A stretch of DNA of 26,959 nucleotides. It comes from a virus. Each line of letters starts with the position of its first letter. Within the stretch, counting starts at the first letter, position 1. Shown piece after piece: positions 1 to 4,950 of the stretch. The notes below the pieces were generated by a model. It saw only the letters and a program-made list of their open reading frames with translations. It was not told the DNA's origin and did no database searches. Location: IMG/VR virus record IMGVR_UViG_3300036830_000045, positions 1-26,959 of that record; one strand, given 5' to 3'. The position numbers and the translations under genes are program-made.

Positions 1-38
1 AACATGGCCGTAATGGGCATAACCAGGTGAAGGAAGTC

Positions 39-962
39 ATGAGACGCATACTGCTGGTCCTGGTAACGGCCGCGACCCTGCTCGTCGTCATTACGGGGAC
101 GGCCGCGCACGCGAGCACCCGTCACGCACGGGTCGCGATCGGATCCAACGTTCGCATCTACCCGGCGTTCCAGGCGAAGATCCCCGCCGCCCGCGCCGTC
201 CGCATCTACTACGACTCCACCGACCCGGCTGACTGGCCGGCGGCGTGCCCGGTCCTGCCGGGGCGGCCGTGGATGCTGATCAGCTTCCGGCCGATGCCGG
301 GGCCGCTGCTGGCCGGCGACTATGACACCTGGTTCCGGCAGTGGTTCGCGACGTGCCCGCATCACACGGACGTGACGATCTGGCATGAGAACGCGGTCGG
401 TAATAACCCGCTCGGGTACGTGCATATCTTGCGTGACCCGGCCCGCTACCGGCGGATGCAGCTCCACATGCTGAAGCTGGCCAGGGGGACGCATGTCAGG
501 TTCGGGACGCTTGGCTGCGGCCCGGTCAATCAGGCGGCGAAGTGGTATGCGCCGGGCCTGGACTGGTACGGCTACGACCTGTACCTGAACGACAAGTACC
601 TGTCCGGCGGCGGGCTCCGCAAGGCAGCCATCCTGCCGGGTGCGACGTCAGGCGGGACACTGGACCGGGCCAAAGTGTGGGCTCGGATGTCGGCGAACCT
701 GGACGCGTTCCGGCGGATCAGCGGCGAACGGTATCCGCGGATTGACCTGGGCGAGTCGAACGCGAGCCCGGACAGTTACCGGCAGGCGTGGTTCACCGAT
801 GTCGTGTCGTGGTTCGATGCGCATGACGGCCGCAGGCCGGGCCGGGTGCTGACGTTCTGGCGGGACGGGAAGTCCGCGAAGGACGGTGGCTTGTCGGGTC
901 CGTGGCCGCCGAAGGCTTCAGTTGAGCGGCTGTTGCAGCGGCTTGCTGCCAGCCACCGGTGA
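39..962 (+). CDS. Secreted glycoside-hydrolase-like protein
   Basis: This 307-residue protein starts with a signal peptide (residues 1-25, cleavage likely after AHA), so it should be exported. The rest reads as a TIM-barrel glycosidase resembling clan-A families such as GH26. WHEN at residues 115-118 supplies a candidate acid/base Glu117, LGES near 237-240 a candidate nucleophile Glu239, and TFWRD near 272-276 fits the last barrel strand. It probably acts on a polysaccharide outside the cell, substrate unknown. I chose the ATG at 39 because it begins directly with the Arg-Arg-hydrophobic signal sequence and has AGGTG and AAGGA upstream; a GTG at 27 would add four residues. It is the first gene of the plus-strand accessory block and there is about 60 bp before the next. 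The family assignment is inferred from motifs only. Confidence 0.6.
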   Translation: MRRILLVLVTAATLLVVITGTAAHASTRHARVAIGSNVRIYPAFQAKIPAARAVRIYYDSTDPADWPAACPVLPGRPWMLISFRPMPGPLLAGDYDTWFRQWFATCPHHTDVTIWHENAVGNNPLGYVHILRDPARYRRMQLHMLKLARGTHVRFGTLGCGPVNQAAKWYAPGLDWYGYDLYLNDKYLSGGGLRKAAILPGATSGGTLDRAKVWARMSANLDAFRRISGERYPRIDLGESNASPDSYRQAWFTDVVSWFDAHDGRRPGRVLTFWRDGKSAKDGGLSGPWPPKASVERLLQRLAASHR

Positions 963-967
963 CACGT

Positions 968-998
968 ATTTACACGTAAGCAACGTGCTCATTAATGT
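968..998 (+). promoter_or_regulatory. Candidate promoter for the Ltp-type gene
   Basis: The 59-bp gap before the Ltp-type gene is AT-rich compared with its surroundings. TTTACA at 969-974 resembles a -35 box (one mismatch to TTGACA), and TAATGT at 993-998 fits the loose actinobacterial -10 pattern TAnnnT with an 18-nt spacer. A short leader and a GAGGAAGAG ribosome-binding site then precede the ATG at 1022. This would start transcription of the small-gene block separately from the glycosidase-like gene. It is a pattern match only. Confidence 0.4.
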
Positions 999-1021
999 AG
1001 AGAACTCGAGGAAGAGAAGCA

Positions 1022-1543
1022 ATGAACCCCTACAGCCCTTCCGGCACCGCCCCGATGATGCCGCCACCCGTGCCGCCGCAAATGCCGCGGCCGAAGAAAC
1101 GGCATCCGATCCGTACCGCGATGCTCGGCATCGGCAGCATCGTCTTCGTCGCCGTGGTCGCCATCTCCGTCCTCGGCTCGGGTACCGTCACGTTCCCGCC
1201 GGCGCAACCCAAGTCCGTCGCGCCACCAGTCCCGTCCGGCCCGGTGTACACGGTGCCGCAGCAACAGGCGATCGCATCAGCGAAGGACTACCTGCAGACT
1301 GAGCCGGGCTGGTCGAAGCTTGGCCTCGCAGGACAACTCCGATACGAGAAGTTCAGCAGCAAGCTCGCTTTGTTCGCCGTCAACCACGTGCACGCCAACT
1401 GGATGCAGCAAGCCGTCTACTCGGCGCAGAGTTACATGAAGTCTGAGCCAGGATGGTCGTTCAGCGGGCTGGTCGGCCAGCTTGAGTATGAGAAGTACAC
1501 CCCGGCTCAGGCAGCGCACGGCGCCCACGCGGTGGGCCTGTGA
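1022..1543 (+). CDS. Ltp-family membrane protein, putative superinfection exclusion
   Basis: The protein has 173 residues: a Pro-rich cytoplasmic N-terminus ending in a basic patch (PRPKKRH), one transmembrane helix at about 33-53, a Pro/Ser linker, and two tandem copies of a roughly 43-residue helical repeat (81-123 and 129-172). Both repeats share the pattern A-x-x-Y-(L/M)-x-(T/S)-EPGWS...GQL-x-YEK. This is the host cell surface-exposed lipoprotein (Ltp) repeat. In Streptococcus phage TP-J34 the Ltp lipoprotein blocks DNA entry of superinfecting phages. Here a membrane helix replaces the lipobox, a form common in actinobacteria. The start has GAGGAAGAG upstream, and the stop overlaps the next gene. 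A role in exclusion is inferred from the family; the repeat assignment is fairly sure. Confidence 0.75.
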   Translation: MNPYSPSGTAPMMPPPVPPQMPRPKKRHPIRTAMLGIGSIVFVAVVAISVLGSGTVTFPPAQPKSVAPPVPSGPVYTVPQQQAIASAKDYLQTEPGWSKLGLAGQLRYEKFSSKLALFAVNHVHANWMQQAVYSAQSYMKSEPGWSFSGLVGQLEYEKYTPAQAAHGAHAVGL

Positions 1544-1701
1544 ACGTCAGCGTGAGCACCGACACGAAGTCGAACGACCGGGTTATCCAGGCGAGCACGT
1601 TCAGCGTCGACGATCAGGGCTGCCTGCGCCTCATGGACAAGGACGGGCTGCTGACGGCCGTGTTCGCGCCGGGCCAGTGGGTGTCGGCGGTGAGCCAGTG
1701 A
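1540..1701 (+). CDS. Small hypothetical protein
   Basis: This 53-residue reading frame starts at a GTG whose GTGA overlaps the stop of the Ltp-type gene, which suggests translational coupling. The protein is mildly acidic and reads as a small beta-rich domain (FSVDDQGCLRLMDKDGLL, then VFAPGQWVSAV). It has no signal peptide or membrane segment. I do not recognise a family. The overlap, G/C-ending codons and the next gene starting 36 bp later support it as real. Confidence 0.6.
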   Translation: MNVSVSTDTKSNDRVIQASTFSVDDQGCLRLMDKDGLLTAVFAPGQWVSAVSQ

Positions 1702-1737
1702 CTGCCCCCCGTCGTGGCCTGACTTGAAGGAGGCGTG

Positions 1738-1839
1738 ATGACTGGCTATCAGTGCGAGGCCTGCCGGGCGGGTGTGTGCTGCTTCGACGCGCACCGCTGC
1801 GTGTGCTGCTCCCGTGAGCCAGCGAAGGCGAACCGGTGA
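1738..1839 (+). CDS. Cys-rich mini-protein
   Basis: The predicted protein has only 33 residues but seven cysteines and a histidine, arranged as CEAC, then VCCF, H and CVCC. This could bind a metal such as zinc. A near-perfect ribosome-binding site, GAAGGAGG at 1726-1733, stands five bases before the ATG and is the best argument that it is translated. Its stop overlaps the next start as GTGA. No family is recognised. Small Cys-rich proteins of this kind are common in actinophage accessory regions, usually without known function. Confidence 0.55.
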   Translation: MTGYQCEACRAGVCCFDAHRCVCCSREPAKANR

Positions 1840-1961
1840 GCCCGCGGCAGCAACGTTTCCCCGAGGACCGGCTATTCGGCTTGGGCGTCCTGCACCCGTT
1901 GCTAACGGGCATAGCGCTGGCGGCAGTGATCTGCATGGCGATCTTCGCCCTGCTGAACTGA
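1836..1961 (+). CDS. Small single-pass membrane protein
   Basis: The 41-residue protein starts at a GTG overlapping the previous stop (GTGA). It has a charged N-terminus (RQQRFPEDR) followed by one hydrophobic helix to the C-terminus (residues about 17-40, LGVLHPLLTGIALAAVICMA then IFALL). It would sit in the host membrane with a short cytoplasmic tail. No function is assigned. The translational coupling and the clear helix support it. Confidence 0.5.
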   Translation: MSPRQQRFPEDRLFGLGVLHPLLTGIALAAVICMAIFALLN

Positions 1962-1975
1962 AAATGAGAAAGAGC

Positions 1976-2239
1976 ATGAGTGAGACGAAGCAGGAACGTG
2001 CCGCACGGCTTGAGGCCGATCGTGAACGCCGCTGGAGCGCACGCAGGCTGAAGGAACTGGACGACGCCATAACCAGTCTCATCATCGACTGGAACAGGGA
2101 TCCTGAAGCCTGCCATGCAGAGTTCGACGGCCACGTTAAGCGTGTGCTTGAGATGGCGGCCGACGGCAAGGACGTGACGAACCTTGCCAGGGTGCTTCTC
2201 CAGGGATACGACGGCGGGCTGGTCAAGTGGATGGCGTGA
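1976..2239 (+). CDS. Small charged hypothetical protein
   Basis: The protein has 87 residues and is mainly helical. The N-terminal third is rich in Arg, Glu and Lys (KQERAARLEADRERRWSARR) and may form a coiled coil; the remainder has a regular amphipathic pattern (EFDGHVKRVLEMAADGKDV). I chose the ATG at 1976, with GAGAAAG just upstream; an in-frame ATG at 1964 would add four residues. The stop overlaps the next gene as GTGA. No known family is recognised, and a cytoplasmic DNA- or protein-binding role is only possible. Confidence 0.6.
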   Translation: MSETKQERAARLEADRERRWSARRLKELDDAITSLIIDWNRDPEACHAEFDGHVKRVLEMAADGKDVTNLARVLLQGYDGGLVKWMA

Positions 2240-2418
2240 CCGCGCTGGCTGCCTGGTATGAGGACATCCGCCGCGCCGACGGACGGCTGCGGCTCCAGCT
2301 GGTTACAGACCTGGCCAGCAAAATCAACGCAGGAGAGTTCGATGGCCAAGAAACTCACCCCCGCGCAGCGGAAGGTGGTCGCGAAGAACGTCCGCATCGA
2401 GAAGATGAACCGCGCTAA
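2236..2418 (+). CDS. Small hypothetical protein overlapping the next gene
   Basis: A GTG at 2236 overlaps the previous stop (GTGA) and opens a 60-residue frame. The first 38 residues look like a genuine helical protein (AWYEDIRRADGRLRLQLVTD). The last part, from about residue 36, lies over the start of the next gene and has the Arg/Glu/Gly-rich look of out-of-frame translation. It may be a short protein with an unstructured tail, or a frame that once ended earlier. Confidence is moderate because the 77-bp overlap is larger than elsewhere in this block. Confidence 0.45.
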   Translation: MTALAAWYEDIRRADGRLRLQLVTDLASKINAGEFDGQETHPRAAEGGREERPHREDEPR

Positions 2419-2530
2419 GCAGCAGCTGAAGACGAAGCAGGCTCGTGCCGCGGCCGACAAGAACGCGAGGCGGGCGCGGGCGAAGGCGACGCGTGACCTC
2501 GGCAGCATCTGGGAGCACCTGGGTGACTAA
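2342..2530 (+). CDS. Small basic helical protein
   Basis: This 62-residue protein begins MAKKLTPAQRKVVAKN and is dominated by Lys, Arg and Ala. It probably forms one or two basic helices ending in a GSIWEHLGD tail. The start is well supported by AGGAGAG at 2330-2336. The high positive charge suggests nucleic-acid binding, which is inference. The next frame starts inside its last codons. Confidence 0.6.
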   Translation: MAKKLTPAQRKVVAKNVRIEKMNRAKQQLKTKQARAAADKNARRARAKATRDLGSIWEHLGD

Positions 2531-2639
2531 CTCACCTTGTGCGCAGCGGCGCACGTCCGGCAGGTTGCGGCGCCGCATTAAGTCACCTGCCGCGCAGTGG
2601 CGGACTTCAGGAAGGTTCCGTCGTCTCACAGCAACATGA
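2523..2639 (+). CDS. Short Arg-rich protein with an internal duplication
   Basis: A GTG at 2523 overlaps the end of the previous gene by 8 bp and opens a 38-residue frame. The protein is two copies of a 17-residue unit, SPCAQRRTSGRLRRRIK and SPAAQWRTSGRFRRLTA, with the duplication also visible at DNA level. It is strongly basic. No family is recognised. It may be a real nucleic-acid-binding mini-protein or a chance frame through a tandem repeat. Confidence 0.35.
   Translation: MTNSPCAQRRTSGRLRRRIKSPAAQWRTSGRFRRLTAT
2532..2633 (+). repeat. Imperfect tandem repeat, 2 x 51 bp
   Basis: Two 51-bp units (2532-2582 and 2583-2633) share CACCT, GCGCAG, GG(A/C)...TC and AGGTT at matching positions. 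Because the period is a multiple of three, the duplication is kept as two similar 17-residue units in the frame starting at 2523. Confidence 0.6.
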
Positions 2640-2653
2640 TGGCATGCGAAAAC

Positions 2654-2682
2654 GCCCGGCCAGCACAGGGGCATGGCCGGGC
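2654..2682 (+). terminator. Stem-loop, possible terminator or processing site
   Basis: GCCCGGCC at 2654-2661 pairs perfectly with GGCCGGGC at 2675-2682 around a 13-nt loop. It lies between the small Arg-rich gene and the next gene, whose ribosome-binding site follows. There is no T-tract, so strong termination is doubtful; attenuation or RNA stabilisation is equally possible. Confidence 0.4.
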
Positions 2683-2706
2683 CGCTGGGAAAGAGAGGGA
2701 AGTTCG

Positions 2707-2907
2707 ATGAGTCGTGCCGGATCAGAGGAAGTCGTTCAGGCTGGACTTGAGATGATGGCCGCCAAAGGCGAGTTGCTTCAGAAGATCGCCAGGATCAACG
2801 GTCCAGGCCTGCACGAGTGCGTTATCTGCTGCGCGCTTCTCTACGGCAACGATTCCGTTGCCTACCATGCCGAATGGCACAAGCGACTAGATGGTGAAGT
2901 TGAATAA
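2707..2907 (+). CDS. Small C2H2 zinc-finger-like protein
   Basis: The 66-residue protein has a helical N-terminal half and a C-terminal CVICCALLYGN...HAEWHKRL segment. That gives a C-x2-C...H-x3-H arrangement typical of a single C2H2 zinc finger, and single-finger proteins of this size are common in actinophages. It probably binds DNA or RNA in the cytoplasm. The ATG follows GAGAGGGAAG. It stands alone, with a stem-loop before it and a 23-bp gap after it. Confidence 0.6.
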   Translation: MSRAGSEEVVQAGLEMMAAKGELLQKIARINGPGLHECVICCALLYGNDSVAYHAEWHKRLDGEVE

Positions 2908-2930
2908 CCAGTGCCGCAAGGGGTAGCTGG

Positions 2931-3083
2931 GTGCCTATGTGGGCACGGTCAAAGATCCTGATGATGCTCGGCGGCGTGTTCTTCGTCATCGCCGCCATCA
3001 CAAGCCATGAGGGCGCGTTCTTGTGGGGTGCGTGGACGTGGGCGTTCCTCGGCTTCGCCGCCTGGATGTTCGCCGCCGTGTGA
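2931..3083 (+). CDS. Small two-helix membrane protein
   Basis: This 50-residue protein begins at a GTG with AAGGGG upstream. It contains two hydrophobic helices, about residues 8-24 (KILMMLGGVFFVIAAI region) and 30-49 (GAFLWGAWTWAFLGFAAWMF region), separated by the short loop TSHEGA. A small two-helix protein could be holin-like, but it lies far from the lysis genes on the other strand, so that is weak. No family is recognised. Confidence 0.5.
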   Translation: MPMWARSKILMMLGGVFFVIAAITSHEGAFLWGAWTWAFLGFAAWMFAAV

Positions 3084-3093
3084 CAATGCGGCT

Positions 3094-3321
3094 ATGCGCC
3101 TGTGGCCGTTCCGCCGCCGCCGCCCGCCGGAACAGTGGGTGATCTTCGGCGGCGAACTGACGCTGACGCCCGAGCTCGGCCGCGAAGACGACCGGCGGCA
3201 GGCGGAAAACTGGCGGCTAATGCACGCCCCCGGCACGCCGTCGTACTACCCGTATCCCGACGATGCTAAGAGCAGTCCACAATCTGACCAGTCTTGTTCG
3301 GATAGTGACGAGTCCCGCTAG
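3094..3321 (+). CDS. Small hypothetical protein, last gene of the plus block
   Basis: The 75-residue protein starts with a basic patch (MRLWPFRRRRPPEQW), continues with a compact middle (IFGGELTLTPELGRE) and ends in a Ser/Asp/Gln-rich tail. The tail lies antisense to the end of the minus-strand lipoprotein gene (a 56-bp convergent overlap), so the last 20 residues may be low-constraint sequence. The ATG at 3094 is chosen over alternatives because its frame stays open through the whole interval. No family is recognised. Confidence 0.45.
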   Translation: MRLWPFRRRRPPEQWVIFGGELTLTPELGREDDRRQAENWRLMHAPGTPSYYPYPDDAKSSPQSDQSCSDSDESR

Positions 3322-3715
3322 TCGGCGTGCCGTCTGACCTGGCACCGTCCCACACGACCTTCATCATCCACCGCAGGTTCTTGTGCTTCGACTGGATGCA
3401 CGGATACCACACGTCAAGCGAACCGTCGTTACCTGATATCCACGGGTTGCCCTTGTGGGCGCGGCCGGAGAACTGCCATTTGTGGAACCTGTTCACCCGG
3501 TGGTACAGGGCGATGGTGACGGTCCCGGACGGGTGGGGGTCGCCGACGTGGTAGCCGAGCCGGGCGTGAACATGTGCCGTGCCGTTGTGCATGTGGCGGG
3601 TGATGGACGGGTCGAAGAACGTTCCCGGCAGGCCTGGTGTGCTGCACGCGCCGAGGCACAAGACGATGCCGATCATCATCACGGCCGCCAGCGCTGCGGG
3701 GAGCCTGTTTATCAT
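3266..3715 (-). CDS. Phage-encoded lipoprotein
   Basis: The 149-residue protein has a type II signal peptide: a basic start, a hydrophobic stretch and the lipobox LGAC with Cys at residue 24. It should be lipid-anchored on the outside of the membrane. The mature part is rich in His, Trp and Gly and reads as a beta domain, including a HVHARLGYHVGDPHPSGT stretch and two further Cys. The ATG follows AAGGAA. It is the last gene of the long minus-strand operon, after two small membrane proteins. Phage lipoproteins are often involved in exclusion or envelope modification, but no specific family is recognised here. Confidence 0.65.
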   Translation of the reverse strand: MINRLPAALAAVMMIGIVLCLGACSTPGLPGTFFDPSITRHMHNGTAHVHARLGYHVGDPHPSGTVTIALYHRVNRFHKWQFSGRAHKGNPWISGNDGSLDVWYPCIQSKHKNLRWMMKVVWDGARSDGTPTSGTRHYPNKTGQIVDCS

Positions 3716-3724
3716 GGGTGTTCC

Positions 3725-4042
3725 TTACCGGTAGCGGACGTGGTAGGTGTGCGCCCACCGGGCGAACTGGCTGGTGGGGTGCTTCAGATGGCCGGGGCAG
3801 CCGAGGCCGTAGAACGCCGTCCGTTCATGGCCGATGAAACTGATCACGAACCGCGACGGGCCTGGCTTGCCCTGCGCGACGGGGAGATTGGCGGCGGCGA
3901 GGTTGCCGAGGTCGCCGTATCCGGCGCACTGGGTGCGGACCGCCTGAATCCGCAGGTTATAGAAGCGGGCGCCGATCAGCAGTGCCGCGATGAGGACGAG
4001 CGCGAACAAGACGTTGATGTACACCTGGGGGCGGTTTTTCAT
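3725..4042 (-). CDS. Small single-pass membrane protein with extracytoplasmic domain
   Basis: The protein has 105 residues. An N-terminal membrane helix (about residues 8-26, YINVLFALVLIAALLIGA) is preceded by only a few charged residues and followed by a soluble domain with two Cys (about 39 and 82). It probably has the domain outside, either as a signal anchor or after signal cleavage. The ATG overlaps the preceding stop (ATGA) and has TGGAGG upstream. Its own stop overlaps the ribosome-binding site of the lipoprotein gene. No family is recognised. Confidence 0.6.
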   Translation of the reverse strand: MKNRPQVYINVLFALVLIAALLIGARFYNLRIQAVRTQCAGYGDLGNLAAANLPVAQGKPGPSRFVISFIGHERTAFYGLGCPGHLKHPTSQFARWAHTYHVRYR

Positions 4043-4314
4043 TCAGTGCCTCCAGATGATGACGGCTGCGGCAGCTCCGGCCCACGCGGCGGCGATGGCA
4101 GCCCAGGTCCACCAGTGCCGGATGCGGCGGAATGTTCCCTCAGCTTGACGTAGGTGGCGGGCGCGGTAAGCGCCAGCCCGGTCCCGAGCAGGCTGATGGA
4201 CACCTGCCGGCCGGTGAACGCGGCGTAGACCTGGCTGTAGATGATCGCTACCCCAGTCAAAGTCAGGATGATGTCGCGGAACAGTTCCCGCCACCACACG
4301 GTCAGCCAATGCAA
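4039..4314 (-). CDS. Small membrane protein, possibly frameshifted
   Basis: I placed the start at a TTG (4314) because GAAGGAAGG stands five bases upstream and the frame then gives two membrane helices: about residues 9-29 (FRDIILTLTGVAIIYS) and 34-54 (VSISLLGTGLALTAPA). The C-terminal 30 residues are Pro/Ser/Gly-rich and look like out-of-frame sequence. The -1 frame over the same bases (4043-4138) encodes RRIRHWW followed by a Trp-flanked Ala/Ile helix and WRH, a convincing third membrane segment with no start codon of its own. So the true product may be a three-helix protein made by frameshifting, or the gene carries an indel. A holin-like role is possible. The stop overlaps the next start. 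Confidence 0.5.
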   Translation of the reverse strand: MHWLTVWWRELFRDIILTLTGVAIIYSQVYAAFTGRQVSISLLGTGLALTAPATYVKLREHSAASGTGGPGLPSPPRGPELPQPSSSGGTE

Positions 4315-4342
4315 CTCTGCCTTCCTTCGGTGATGTTCATGG

Positions 4343-4942
4343 TCACGCCACCTTCTGGAAAATGGTGGAGCGGTTGGTGATGGTCGGCGACCCGGTCGCC
4401 GACGCCCATCCGCATTTGACGACGACGGCGTTCGCTGCGGTGAAGTCAATCGCTGAGGATGCGGCGGTGACGGAGTCGGCGAGGCCGTAGGTGGCCTGTC
4501 CCTGGAAGTTGCCCTGGGTGTAGGTGCCGGGCGGTGCGACCGCGTTCGCGGTTTCCGTCATGTTGATCATGAAGCTGCCCATGACGTTGCCGGTGGCGCC
4601 GCCGGTGTTGACAACGAATTCGGCGCGGCCGGAGAACCGGAACGCCGCCGATGCGGCGAACGCCTGAGCGCCGAGTGACATCGACCCGGAAAACAGGATC
4701 GTGGATCCGATGACGAGGGTGAATGAGATCAGCTGCTGCGTGGATCCCCAGGTACCGGACCCGCCGAAGTTGATGACGTACCCGGATCCGGCGGATGCTT
4801 CGCCGGCCGGGATCGAATAGGACGTGGTGAGCCGGGTCTGGCTGGCGGCGGTAACGGTGGTGGGGGTCGCGTCGGCGTTGCCGTAATACTGGTTCAGTTT
4901 GTCAGCCGTCGGCACTTCGCCTGCGACATACAAGGCACCCAT
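4343..4942 (-). CDS. Probable tail or virion-surface protein
   Basis: The 199-residue protein follows the large minor tail gene by 8 bp and begins with a clear ATG after AAGGAGA. It is rich in Gly, Ser, Thr and Ala with regular beta-strand alternation. The N-terminus, MGALYVAGEVPTADKLNQYY, resembles the start of many phage tail-fibre and base-plate proteins that carry a short (V/A)G(E/T)..TA..LN motif. It is probably a tail-tip or fibre component on the virion surface. The position at the end of the tail module supports this; the exact role is unknown. Confidence 0.55.
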   Translation of the reverse strand: MGALYVAGEVPTADKLNQYYGNADATPTTVTAASQTRLTTSYSIPAGEASAGSGYVINFGGSGTWGSTQQLISFTLVIGSTILFSGSMSLGAQAFAASAAFRFSGRAEFVVNTGGATGNVMGSFMINMTETANAVAPPGTYTQGNFQGQATYGLADSVTAASSAIDFTAANAVVVKCGWASATGSPTITNRSTIFQKVA

Positions 4943-4950
4943 TGTTCTCC

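Noticed and set aside
1507-2508. Minus-strand frame of 333 residues over the small plus genes
   Set aside because: Composition is that of antisense sequence, it has no domains, and the plus-strand small genes have better start sites and overlaps.
2931-3083. The 50-residue two-helix membrane protein as the phage holin
   Set aside because: It is on the other strand and far from the endolysin, whereas a better holin candidate overlaps the endolysin gene at 26670-26957.
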